Source of the DNA: Cadophora sp. MPI-SDFR-AT-0126
Taxonomy: Eukaryota; Ascomycota; Leotiomycetes; Helotiales; Ploettnerulaceae
Direction of reading: 5' to 3'
Length of the DNA stretch: 64,000 nt
Assembly: GCA_020747065.1 (NCBI GenBank)
Contig: JAGMVK010000006.1
Span: forward strand, 2,108,001-2,172,000
Notes under the pieces: generated by a model
Told to the model about the DNA's origin: nothing
What the model saw: only the letters and a program-made list of their open reading frames with translations
The model's database searches: none
Made by a program: the position numbers and the translations under genes
Shown: piece after piece, positions 23,208 through 39,400 of the stretch
Position numbering within the stretch: the stretch's first letter is position 1
Layout of the letters: every line of letters starts with the position of its first letter

Positions 23208-25395
23208 CTACTTCTTTGCCTTCGCCTTCTTATTTTCCTTCGGCGGCGGCAAGTCCTCGTCCGCCTTCCTTTTACCACCTCTCTTATCCGAGATCTTAGT
23301 CTCCTTCTTACTCGGCCCAAGCTGTGGAACATTCTCATCCGCCTTTATTTTACCATCCTGCTTGCTCGAAGCCTCTGCTACCTCTGTTTTCTTCGTCTTC
23401 TTACTGATCTTAGGCACCGGCACCTCCTCATCTGCCTTCCTCTTCCCAGCCTTCTTACCCTTTACTTTCACTTTCCCACTATTCTTGCCCTCCTCTTTCT
23501 TCTCTTTCTGTCCACCGCCCCCCTTCGCCGTCAACATCTTGAGTTTATTCTCCAACTCCGCACCAGCAAACTTCAAACCAAAAGCCTCCATAACTCTCCT
23601 CCCCATCTGCTCATCCCTCGCAAACCCCACATCCCCATCAATATCTCTAACATGGTACCCATGGTTCCCATCCGCACCTTTTCCTCTCCCAGTAACAAGC
23701 ACAATCTCGCCCACTTCAAACTCCGTACCCTCAATCGCACTCACGAGCTTCGCAAGGGGTAACGCGATACCACCTGGATAGGCAACAAACCGCTGCTTCC
23801 CCTCCAACCCCCACGGCCTAGTAAAACCACCCATAAATCCCTCCCTGTTATCAATCTCCCCCGTCTCTCCTTCCTCAATCTTCCTGACTTTCGGGCGGTC
23901 CGGCGTGCTTCCAGGTAAAGCGTGAAACATTTCGCTGCGGGAGATTTTGAAGTTATTGATTATAGGGTAAGAGGATTTTCCTCTGCTGCTGCTGCTGCTG
24001 CGAGGAGGAGGCTTATTGACCATGAAGATCCGGAAATTTGGGACACCAGGTTTGTACTTAGGCGGTTCAGTGGGTAGGTCTATGTTGAGACTGTAGGATA
24101 GGACTTTTAGGTTTGAGACGGCCATCTCGCCGTATTGATCGCCAATGTCGACGACGGCGGTGCCGGAAGTGGGCGTGTCGGGGGTGGTAGGATCGATGGT
24201 TACGAAACAGCCGGCGTATATTTTCTGGAGTGTGCCTTCGTGGTCCACATTTACGGTTCTGCGAACCATAGCTAAGCCTCGGTCGACCAGAGCTCGAGTT
24301 TGGTCCTCGAGATTCCAGCGGTCGACTGTGCTGCGTGCCCGAGCATTAGGTTCTGGTGTCATGGCTTGCCAGTGGTTGACTTCCTCAACGATATATAGGT
24401 TGAGATCTCGATTTTGGTCTTTGAATATTGTGCCGGCGTTGTCGTTGCAGAGCCAGACTGTTGGGCCATTGTTGTATTTCTGCTCGACGTCTATTTCGTG
24501 GGGTTTGGATAAAGTCGGGGTTCCAGATCCTGGCGTCGGAGACAACTGACGTTGCTGGTTCTGGACTTGGAGCGGCGGAGGCATATTGTTCTGCTCGTTT
24601 ACTTCTTGCTGCTTTGGTCTCATACCTTCCTCTATATCCTTCTGTGATGAACCCAATATTGAAATGTGAGCCTAGCCTTTCATTAATCATTCGCATGAGC
24701 ACCCTGCCAGCACGTCAGTAAAGTAAACACCCATCATTTCAATCTCTAGCTATAGAAATTGAACTCACACTAACTGCTCAATTCCAAGCACTCCCAACTC
24801 AAGATAGCCTTCAAGCTGTTCCTCCAAAGGCTCGCTCGTATCCTCATCCACGACGCCTGCTTCTATCAGGAACTGCCTCGCCTCCACCTCGAACTCTGGC
24901 CGTTCCAGCATCGCTTTTATATCCTCAGCGCTTAGATGATCATCTTCTGATATCTTATTCTCATGCTCCTCCGCTATCAAATTTCCGAACAGCCGCGAGA
25001 CTAGTGGCCAGAGCGTTGATGCCACATTCGTAGGAATCGTCTTTGAGATGGACAGGAGTAGGTTGAGGCGCGAAACCGAGGGCTAGGTAGGGGAGTAGAC
25101 CCGCTAGAGAGGCTTTTGCTCCATTTTGATATGTAAAGGGAATGGGTTTGTTGGAGATTGAGGGCGGTGGTCTGTCGTTGCTCCCGCTATCTAATCTTCC
25201 TCTCCTGACGGGCTTTACTGGAGGCTTTAACATAGGCTTTCCTGCAACTGGCTCAGAAAGACCGTCATCACCGTCATCACTGTCACCACCGGTTTCTGCT
25301 TCTTCGGCACTTGGTGTGTACTTAATGCGGAGCTTGGTGACTATCCTTTTAGGAGGCGAGGAAATTTTTCGGGGGCTTCGCCTTGTAGTCACCAT
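23208..25395 (-). pseudogene. Putative cysteine-protease-fold nuclear protein, apparent 1-nt frameshift
   Basis: The segment from ATG 25395 is basic (TTRRSPRKISSPPKR) and reaches DDSYECGINALATSLAAVR, which looks like the catalytic-Cys helix of OTU/papain-fold enzymes, then stops at once (near 24967). The shifted frame continues with an acidic helical region (HLSAEDIKAMLERPEF). An intron leads to MRMINERLGSHFNIGFITEG, and a second intron (donor GTAAAC, acceptor ACGAAATAG) restores the frame of the long final exon. That exon carries TVWLCNDNA and NHWQAM, a likely catalytic His, and ends in a K/R-rich tail with three KADE-type repeats and several nuclear-localisation-like clusters. Only the first join needs a one-base change, in GGAAATTT near 24985. 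It is either a real pseudogene, a sequencing error, or an unrecognised splice. Family assignment is tentative. Confidence 0.5.
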
Positions 25396-26123
25396 GATTG
25401 TCTGTGACGATAGACGTCGAATTGAATAGTAACCAAACCTGCAAGTTCAAGGTTACGAGTACTTCCAATGTTGATGTCAAAAATGAAATGAAATGATAGC
25501 TGATTACAGGACTCGCTGATGGGGAGTTAGGATCGATCTGCACAATTCTCCTTTATTCCACCATCCACTCCGTTGATGAAAGTGACAAAGGCAAGGACCG
25601 GATTTGGGAGAATTGTCAAAGCGAAGGAGGGAGGAATGGTTGACAATGTAAACCTCGGTCGATGCATGCGGTATGAGAACGCGATGCCTCATGAGCTGGG
25701 AGACCTTTTGTTGAGCAGGACAATTGCAACTCGCACAATCGCTGCTGGGATGCACTTACATGAGAGGGAACCTGAAACGAAGTAATAGAAATATAAATTA
25801 CAAGTAAATGAAAATGGACATGAACGAACCACATGATTCCTCACTTCAAGGCGAAACTTCCAAAAAAACAAAAACATAAAAATTCAACTACGATTCTATT
25901 GGGGCATGCTAATTCGATATATACAGAAACTAGTCAGCAGAACTCTGTCTAGGATGTCAAGTCAAAGCAAAGCAAGCAGAAGCCAAGAACGAAAGCATGT
26001 CACCACCAGAAAAATGGCACCGCAGAATATCAGAACGGTAAATGAAAATCGTAAAATGGCAAGATGAAGTTGAAGACTTTTAAATTCCAAGATATGCATG
26101 CACCGACCCTATCTATGAACCTT
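25396..26123. other. Intergenic, promoter of lysine-rich protein gene and ARG5,6 3' flank
   Basis: About 730 bp. The right half is purine- and A-rich and carries the 3' flank of ARG5,6. No supported ORF, repeat or RNA gene. Confidence 0.4.
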
Positions 26124-30102
<3,979 letters not shown>

Positions 30103-31092
30103 TTAATGCTTAGTAGCAACAACTGTGGGACATTAGCTATGTTTTCTGTCTAGGGATCAATTCTGCATACCAGCTGGTACGATAATGACAATGAGCAAGA
30201 TGATTATTCCGATAATCAAGCACATCCGCATCTTCATGTCTGCCATGATGTTAGCTATACTGCCACCCTTCGATAACAAGTAGTTGTCATACCCTTCCAC
30301 CACATCTGTTTGCGAACTCTGTTGGCACCACGACGAAATCCTTGTGCTGAAACAGCGAGGTTGTCGGTCTTGTCTTGGAGGGAGTCGAGGCGTTCACCAC
30401 GTTGGGAGACCTTGTTAATGTTCTCGCGCATTACACCAACGGTATCATCGATTTGCTATAGAACATACTTCGTCAGCATGCATTCAGAAGATATGACGAA
30501 TCGCCCTTCCAAGTATCATGATGGTCGAAAGTGCCAAGAGCGATGAAGTATCCTTCCGGAAGGGTAATGGGCGCCGAATTCCACGAGGAAGTCAGCCAGC
30601 TCGGCGTATATTCCGAGCTCAATCAAATTCCCATTGCTGGCATATGTTTTGGAGTTTTCCGCCCTTGTCTTTGTGTTGATGCTCGTTGGCTGTCCTTCAG
30701 CTCAGGATCTGGTGATTCTGAAACCATTCCGCGGCATCTCCAGAATCGACGAAGCCATCTTCAAATATCGCCAGATCAATTATCTAGCCTTTCTAGATGT
30801 CCATACCGTCTCTCGAAGTATTATCGAGGGTTTCGGTCAGATTCATATTGCTGTTCGTTGCGCGGAAGGCCGGTCATCCGTCATCCATTATCATCGTCAT
30901 CGTCATCGCATCGCTCTCGTCGTCCAGCGCGGGTAGATTCGCTCCGTCGTGTCTCGAACAGCTCGGAATAATTGAGAACAGACTTACTGCTTGAAGCGCT
31001 GCCGTTCTCTGATTGCCAGGAGCAGCATTTCCACCTTGAGCTCCTTCGGCGGGTATGTATGGATCATATGGGCGATCTCCTGCGCTTGCCAT
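30103..31092 (-). CDS. SNC1: Synaptobrevin/VAMP-type v-SNARE (Snc-like)
   Basis: Exocytic R-SNARE on secretory vesicles and the plasma membrane. Exon 1 (31092-30988) encodes the disordered N-terminus [21 protein letters not shown] long 532-bp intron (30987-30456) follows. Exon 2 carries the SNARE motif ([20 protein letters not shown] and onward) with the central Arg in [15 protein letters not shown], ending QMWWK. Exon 3 encodes [14 protein letters not shown] and the single C-terminal membrane anchor. The last exon gives the short lumenal tail VVATKH. The total is about 120 aa, right for Snc proteins. The 532-bp intron is far longer than any other in the window. Secure. Confidence 0.92.
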
Positions 31093-32995
31093 TGTGATTG
31101 TGTAGAGAGGTTGTTTAGGTGAGTACTGAAGGAAGGATTCGATATCGCTTGCAAATTGAATGGATTCTTTGTTGGTTTGTTGGAAGTTGGTTGTAGGTTG
31201 TAGGTTGTGGTTGGGAGAAGAGGTGACGGAGGAACGTGGTCGTGGTTACAGTTTGGGTTTGGGATCTTGGGACCGGGAGGCGAGGCGATGGACAAACAGC
31301 AGGCTCAAAGCGGAGGCCGGGAGACGGAGATATTTTAAGAACAACAACTTTTACTGACTTGTTTTCAGCTTTCACGCTTTTGACGCTTTTCGATTCAGTG
31401 ACGAATCGAGGAACGCTTATACATTTTCTATTCTAATCATCTTCACGAGGACAATCGGTTCTTCCAACCTACGGACGTACGCAATACAATCACCGCCACC
31501 CAGAAGCACGTGAATCAGATCGTGGCAGTGTTTCTTGGGTAAGCCGTGCCAACCTCCGGAACAAAGAGCAAGATGACTATGCCTTCACATATCCGGTTGA
31601 CTTTTTCTTTGTACGGATGGTTCGGTTCTGATTGATTTGCTCGTGTGCTGAAGGATTAGGTTTGCTGGTCCGTTCACTCTTAATCAAGTGCCGGAATGAA
31701 GCCTCAATACATACCCCTGTTGATCTCAAACGGTCTAACAAGTACCTGGCTATCTGGACCCCGTACAGAGTGCTTGCTATGAGCAATGTAATGGTGTTGC
31801 TTAGTCCTCAGGCCGGTTAGATTGTCTGATATCCTTTGAATATATATATTCAGGTTGTCTCTCGTTCCCAGGTTTACCTTTCCTTAATTGTCTCTTTGGA
31901 TGGCCGCGATGAAGGCATCCAGATCTAGCATTTGACCCGCCTCCAAGGCCCTTATCTGAGATTCAAGAGGTGGCTGGATTGATTCATTAGATGATGAGAG
32001 GCCAATCATAGTAGCCCCAGAACATCCAAATATATGCTAAGGATTTATAGGGAACGTGGAAACTCAAGTTGATGTGAAGTTTTCCTTGGGTCATGTGATA
32101 AGAACGTGATATTTGATATCCCTGCCGCTGATCACAGTACCTGCCAAGGCCAATGGCTTGTCGAGATGAAGATGCCCCGGGATAAATCCCCTTCTCCACA
32201 CAAACAACACTGTTTTGGACTTTGGAAACAGAATGATATCATACTGCACAGCATTGCAAGGACTTGCCTGCGCGATGTATGTCACGCACTTCCGAAACCT
32301 TGAGACAGTGAAAGTCTCTTTCTTACCGATTTTCACTTTGTCACAGTATACGAGGACAAACTGACGAGCCTGCTTGATCCAGCGATTCACGAGGGGTAGG
32401 AAAGATGTCACTTCTCCATTTCTTTTACTTCATCTGCATCTCCAGTATTTCGTTTGATCGTTAGTTCATCGGGTAGTACCTCGGCCTTGTGAATCTTTAA
32501 GCATTCTTCAGCATGGCGCCGCTTCAGTGCTAAAAGTGCTTGTGTTCATCGGTCAAGTGCCACCTTCCTCCTCAGCTCTATCCTTTCTTTCTTTCTTTCC
32601 TTCTCATGATTCTTCAAGCTTCCCTGTAGTGACAGGGAGCATCCGGAAATTGGTCCTCGAGGGAAACGTCACGCTCATTTTGAAAGAACTGGATGGATTT
32701 GGCCTCACTGGATTTTGGTGACTTCATCAACCCCGCCTCGGCATTTGGACATTCGCTCTCCGACCTCCCGCCGCCACATTCCCACCAGCATTGCTATTCG
32801 ATTGGGGACGTTGTGTCGCTGTGGAAATTCGATACTATTATTGTTGGAATCTAATATCTTATTCGCATTGCGGTGGTCGAGACACGTACTTGCATCGACA
32901 TCAGTTCTGGGACGGCGCCGTTAAATTGACATCCGAAAGTACCGGGCACCCCTTGCGGGTCTTCCAGACCCTTCTGGTACAACTTCAACTCCAAG
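31093..32995. other. Divergent intergenic region, SNARE and GH76 promoters
   Basis: 1.9 kb between divergent starts. Several overlapping ORFs of 60-106 codons occur on both strands, none with recognisable domains. I see no tRNA and no repeat. Confidence 0.4.
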
Positions 32996-34565
32996 ATGAA
33001 GCTCTCGAGGAGGGCTAAGGGCAGTACTGCTATAGCCATATTGGTTGGGAGCCAAGTTGCCAATTGCTTGACTCTTGATCTAAGCTCACCTGGTACGTGA
33101 TGTCCGCGATCCACTCCAAGAGATCGAAGTTTCTTGGATATCTTGGCTCACCTCTCACAGACTCCATCAAGTCTGTTGCAAGTACAATTGCTTTCGATAT
33201 GATGAGCTATTATACTGGTAACCACACTGGCGATATCCCAGGGAATCTACCAGCACCATACTACTGGTATGCATCCTTTTTAATAGATGTACTCTTCACT
33301 ATTGACAACTTATAGGTGGGAGGCGGGAGCCATGTTTGGCGCCATGGTCGGTATGTGTTACCTTGTTTTCTGTATCTAAGCATTTACCGGAGGCCGTCAG
33401 ATCAAGCCAAAGGACAAGAACGTTGACTAATGTCTCAGATTATTGGTATTACACTGGCGACACCACCTACAACGAGGTCACAACAGAGGCTCTCCTCTGG
33501 CAGGTTGGACCCAGTCGAGATTACATGACACCCAATCAGACAAAAACCGAAGGAAACGATGATCAGGGATTTTGGGGCCTGGCAGCCATGTCAGCGGCAG
33601 AAGTAAACTTTCCAAATCCACCATCAGATCAACCGCAATGGCTCGCTCTTGCTCAGGCAGTCTTCAATACCCAAGCGCCTCGATGGGATACAACATCATG
33701 CGGGGGAGGTCTGAAGTGGCAGATTTTCACGTTCAACAATGGTTACAACTACAAAAACTCAATTTCGAATGGCTGCTTCTTCAATCTTGGTGCGCGACTT
33801 GCGAAGTATACAGGCAACGACACATATTCCGATTGGGCAGAGAAAACATACGTTTGGATGGAAAGTATTGGGCTCATCGACCAGAATTACTACATTTTCG
33901 ACGGCTCCGACGATCTGATCAACTGTACACGGGTGAATCGTCTTCAATGGACCTATAATGCTGGAGCCATGCTCCTAGGAGCTGCAAATATGTACAACCA
34001 CACGAATGGCTCGACGATATGGAAGACAAGACTTGATGGGCTGATCAAAGGATTGGATGTCTTTTTTCCAAATGGTCAAAATGTTATGCAGGAGGTCGCA
34101 TGTGAGAACAATGGCTTGTGTAATGTGGACCAACACTCTTTCAAAGCCTATTTGGCCCGATGGATGGCTGCAACTACCAAGATGGCTCCCTACACATACA
34201 ATACAATCATGGCCAAACTCGCTCCAAGTGCGGAAGCAGCCGCGGCTCAATGTTGCGGTGGAGAAAATGGAAGAACGTGTGGCTTGAAATGGTCTATGGG
34301 GTCAACTTGGGACGGGAGTTATGGCGTTGGTCAAGAAATGGCGGCTTTGGAAGTCATTCAGAGCAACTTGATCTCACAAGTCGCCGGACCTGTCACGAAC
34401 TCTACCGGTGGAACAAGTGTCGGCGATCCTAATGCAGGCAGTACCGCTGTCACTTACTTACCAATAGGCCCAGCAACAAGTGCTGATAAAGGTGGTGCTG
34501 GGTTTCTGACCGCCGTGGTCCTCATCTCCTTTATCGGCGTGATGTGGTGGATGATTGTTGATTGA
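32996..34565 (+). CDS. GH76 mannan endo-1,6-alpha-mannosidase, GPI type (Dfg5/Dcw1-like)
   Basis: Cell-surface enzyme of the Dfg5/Dcw1 family, thought to cross-link GPI-anchored proteins to wall glucan. Exons 32996-33092, 33161-33266, 33316-33350 and 33439-34565 sum to 1365 nt, 454 aa. A basic N-terminus and signal peptide ([15 protein letters not shown]) precede the family opening [34 protein letters not shown] carries the adjacent catalytic aspartates, and [33 protein letters not shown] and a GLKW block follow. The C-terminus has a small-residue omega region and a hydrophobic tail ([20 protein letters not shown]), a GPI-attachment signal. Many N-glycosylation sequons are present. Secure. 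Confidence 0.92.
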
Positions 34566-36486
34566 GAATGGGAACGTTCACAATGTCGCATTGAAGAAGC
34601 TGTATATATGCCTCTCTTCTGGGCTGGATTTGAAAACATCATGGGCCGGAATGGGATTGGGTTAGGCAGGCTATCATAACATGGAATTGGGCTTGGCCAC
34701 TGGCGTGGATTCATGGGATGGATGACTCGGAATGATCAGGATCGATAATTTGTATAGACTGGGATGTCAATGAACTATTTGATACATAGCCCACAACAGT
34801 CCGTAAACAGTGATATTTCAGTATGGAGGAGGCGATGTTGAGAATTGACTCAAGCTTTCCCGAATTTTCGGATCTTCATCCGTTCTCGGCTGCTCCCCGC
34901 CGAATGTCACTATATAAGACTGTAACGACGCAATATCACTTAAATGCAGTATCAAGTATAGGAGTAAGGATAGGTAAAGAGTGATATTATAGATCTAGTA
35001 CGAAGGAAATAAGAAATTAAGGAGCCCTTAGAGAGGGAGCGGTCTTATATATTTAAAAGTATAGTTTAAATCCTATTTAATAATACTTTAGTTATACCTA
35101 AGTACTTTTATTTCTAGTACTTCTATTACTTTAGTATTATATTATCTTCTTTTTATAAGAGAGCTTACTTTTAAGCTTTAAATTATATTTTTATATAAAA
35201 TTATTATTATGTTAAATAGTAAAAATATATAATTTTAATAGAGAGAATATGAGAAGTAATAATTCGATAGTATAACGGCAAATTCTTCTAGTAGAGCCTT
35301 ATCTGTTGCGCATGAACGAGGCTGGCTCCTTTGATTTCGCACATCTCGATATATAGGTTGGTTTGTTAGGATTTGCCTGCGAGCCTTGGGACTGCTAAAT
35401 ATCTCGATTGCCCCCATTCCGGCTTGAGCTGACGGGAACATGGAAACGTAATCAGACTGTATGTCACGTTCAAGTCTCATCGGAGATTCCAAATCCATTC
35501 TGTCCCTTGCCTCGCACCACTTCGTACTACTACGGCATGAGTTTGTGAGGATAAGGGATGCCTTAAATACCCAGTCGAGGAGGCAAGATCAGAGGCACGT
35601 GATTCTATCGGATCGCCTTCTCGAGATCCTTTGAGGGATGAGCAGTTGGATTTGTGCGTGTGGGCTTCAGTAAAGCAGAGACGAATCTTGGAAGGCGTAT
35701 TTAATTTGAAATTCAGCTCGGTGTGAGTGAACAGCTCAGGCGCGACATTTAATTATGGAGTCATGTCCTTCCTCTGCAGTCACCTCCTGGGGATGGACCG
35801 CAGAAGTATAAGAGAAAGCGTTATTGAAATAATCAAAGGAAGACACTCCAAAATCTTTTTCTACTGGGTCAATCAGAAGGTGCGAAGTGGACTAGCATTA
35901 GTGGACCATGCTGACAGTTGGTTGTCAAATTTGAAACGAAAAAGGAGTTTGAGACGTCGGATAGCTTTCTAGTAGTAGTTGTTAAGACTTGGAAGATATG
36001 GGAGGATGGCAAGAGACTGGGCATTGACACCAAGCTTGACAGTGGCAGTATGCCGCATTTGCGGAAAGATGGACATACTTGGATCAATACGAAGGGAACG
36101 ACTGCACCTGTCGGGCTCCGTGGTGAGTGATCAAACTTAGTGAGCGATCAATCATCTGCAGTTGAAGGGTTTGCATTATCATGGAGACTTGAAAGCTTCA
36201 CTCATCTCTTTGATATAATTCTTCCCCTAACGTCTGTCCCTGCATGCCGAGACGCACCCTTGTAACGAGACAAAACATAGGTATTTCAAGTTCAAGCGCC
36301 TAAAAATTTGTGAATATATTAAAATCTTTGTTTATTTTCATTTCAGTTGTATTATACTAATTAACGAAAAGTACTTCTCCTTGGCAATCATCTAAGGTAG
36401 TTAAGGGACACTGAGATTCAGCCGCAACCACACAAAGAGTCGCCAACAATGGACACCCAGGCATGTCGTCTCCAGTCAACCATCGC
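34566..36486. other. Intergenic with A+T-rich island
   Basis: 1.9 kb between convergent GH76 and GH55-SGNH genes, containing the A+T-rich block annotated separately and a smaller A+T-rich patch at about 36295-36370. Short ORFs (for example 35727-35972 and 35918-36130, plus strand) are not recognisable proteins. Confidence 0.4.
34981..35275. repeat. A+T-rich, TpA-rich island, probable RIP-decayed repeat
   Basis: This stretch is dominated by TA dinucleotides and homopolymeric A/T runs with very few CpA/TpG-bearing codable stretches, in sharp contrast to the flanks. This is the signature left by repeat-induced point mutation on old transposon copies in Pezizomycotina. No terminal repeats or transposase frames are recognisable, so the parent element cannot be named. 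Confidence 0.5.
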
Positions 36487-39400
36487 CTACGACCCGGTAA
36501 TTACATCAAAGAACGCATTAGCAATAAGTTTATGCCCCATAGTCCTCGGGTGAAAAGTCTCCGTACTCCCTTCCAACGGCGCACCACCATCCGATCCCAG
36601 CACAATAACACCATCAGTTTGATCCCAAGCGATCGTGAAATTCATCTGATCACCATCAGTCGGATCATTAAGCGTCGAGATCTGCGCCGCGAATGTCGCA
36701 TTTGATTTTGCTTCAGCCGCCCAGTTGCACAGGACATCCTCATAGTCATAAATCTCGCCGCTGCAATCTAGCGGACCGACCGTCTCTTTGCGTTCGTTGT
36801 AGGTGGATGGTATCAAGGGGGGTGGAGGCGCCGGTAAAGTACCCACGGGTGGCCAGTTATCTTCTTCTCCCTCGTAGTTATCCTCGCCAAACCAGCGGAA
36901 GAAGTAATTGTGCGCGTTTTCGTATTTGTCTTTGATTGGCTCTAACGAGTATCCGGCGGTGCAGAATCGGTGGCCGTTGAATGCAGCGGCGGGCCAGGGA
37001 ACGAAGGTAATTTTTGATGCAGCGGCTACGCTCATGGATGCGACTGTTGATTGTATGACGTTGTTAAGGTCTTGAGTGAGGGTTCGTAGTTGTTCACGTA
37101 GAGCTATTGTTATCCGGGGCTTAGGGCCGATATCTGCACCCAGAGTCCCGCAGTCGTCAGCAACACCTGGGATGTCAAAAAATTCGGGATAGCCCATCAC
37201 GTAGAGGGCGAAAGTCTTGCCGCCGGCCCGGTCGAAGATTGAATTATACGCTACAAGGAGTTTATCAACGAGGGCGGTGCTGGCGATGACGGCGGCTGAG
37301 TTGGCTAGGGCGGTGTTGCAGTCGCCTCCTGTGTAGTACGGTTCTGCAGTCGTTAACGCTTTTCTTATCCACACTTGCCTTCAAAGGAGGTGAACACAAG
37401 ATATGTGGATACTTACTGAGAATACAAGCAACCAGAACATCGCCGAACAAGGCATCATTGCCTCCAATGTGAAGCGTTCCGAGATTGGAAAGCGTAGGAA
37501 CCCAATCGGACACTTGCTTCGTGAATTTCTGACTTTCAGTTGTTGACCCAGAGCAGGCTAGGAACTGAAAATCTAGTTCTGAAGAAACTTGTCAGCTCAA
37601 ATTCCATTCAGACAATACGATATTATGTTTGGGGCATGTGAGTCCCGATGTTGCTCGTCAAGCCGGTAGGGGAACAGCTCACCTGTCAAAGCGATTCTTT
37701 CAAACATCTTATGGAGCACCGGTGGATAAGCATTAGTATATCTCCAACACGAACGTATCGAGTCATCATATAACTCTCCAGCTCCAGGACCCGAAGCGAA
37801 CGAGTCCCCAAACGCCACCCTAGTATTGAGTTAATGAGAATCTTCCAAATCAATTTTGGTGTGCATACCACCCAGTAGTAAGTCCAGGGATTGAAACAAA
37901 ATTGTGTGAAATGAATCTAAATTTCGTCTCTGTCAGCTGATGCCCCGAGAAAGAGGGATATGATTCGCATAAACCCAGCCTCTGCTTTCACATACTCATT
38001 CAGATAGACTCCGATGACACTCCACCAAGGTTGCGTCGTAGCGTCCATATTATCCGCAGACAGAATAGCCGGTATCGCCGTCGTTCCAAAAGGACTAATC
38101 ATCTCAACTGCGCCGATAGTAATGAGATTGTAGAGCTGAAGCCTATTATTCCCAAACGTGTACACCATTTGCTGCTGACAACTCTGGTGATTGAGACACG
38201 TTTGATCATACTCTATGAACCAGCTATAAAGACCCGCCCCCGCAACGACGATATCATTGGTATTAATGACCTTGAGTGCATAGGCATTTCTGCACGGTGC
38301 GGAGTTCGAGGCGAAGTCACACCCGTCATGAGCGATGTCGCCCGGCATCAGCCCCAGAGTAAACGGAGTAGGTGTCCAGGTGGTTGCCACCCCTTGATAG
38401 TAAGGCGTCTCTGTTTGTATCATCCCCATGAAGGTGTTTGATGTCTGAAATAACTCGTATTGATATAAGACTGCGTGCTCCGAGGCGGTGCCATATAACC
38501 AGTTGGGACCGTGAACGCTCTCGACCAGTATACCTAGTCCACCGTTAGCCAAAGAAACCATATTCTGGCCAGAGTAAGAGGAGTTACCTCTGCCGCCATA
38601 TATGTCGATTTGGCGGGTGGTCGGGTCGTCGAGGTCGTGGTCGGCAATCCAAGCCCACACGTTCTCGAAGTAACTGAAGAGATTTCAGCATCGCGAAAAC
38701 TTTTGTGATAAGTAGAAATGGGAGAGAGAATTACATACCCCGAAGCGATGGTGGTAATCCATAACATTGCAGTTGCGGCGATGCAATCCGAGTTGATCGA
38801 CCCAGTCAAAGTCGGGCAATCGGCAACTTGAAGTTCGGTTCCCATGGCACCTCCAATGCGGAAATGGGTATCTGTGTGCAACTCTAGGTCAGAGAATGAA
38901 TATTTCATTCATTGGCATACATACCCCACATGCCTACGGAGCCTTGATGAAGGGGGTAGGCATTCCATTGCATTGCGATTAGTCCCGCAGTCGGACCACG
39001 AGTCGTGAACAGCATGTCACTGATCTCGATATTCGTCGGAGTAGCATTTTCGTAGTCTCCGACTTGGACCATGATCAGTGGACTCTCTTGATTTTGAAAT
39101 GCGGCTCCAGTAGCCATAATTTGAGCCCAACATTCGCCAACAATGTAAGAGTTCGAGGGGATCTGTGGAACAAAGATGATTAGCTTCACGATCTAAATTC
39201 TGATCTGTGAGCACATACATGGATCGTTCCAGTGACTAGGTATGTTCCTGCTGGGAAAAATACAACAGAATTGATTGCGGTATTGGTGTTTTGAGAGGCA
39301 GCCAATGCGAGAACAAAATTGATCGCATTTGTATCATCTGTCACACCGTCGCCTAAATTTGAGGATTCGATCAGCAATAGTCCAGCTCATCTCCGAAAAT

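Noticed and set aside
35727..36130. Two overlapping plus-strand ORFs (81 and 70 codons) downstream of the A+T-rich island
   Set aside because: Short, in different frames, with no splice pair that joins them convincingly and no known motif.
36487..37818. Separate SGNH hydrolase gene starting at GTGGCGTTTGGG
   Set aside because: That start codon is GTG, there is no ATG near it, and the upstream splice joins it in frame to the GH55 part.
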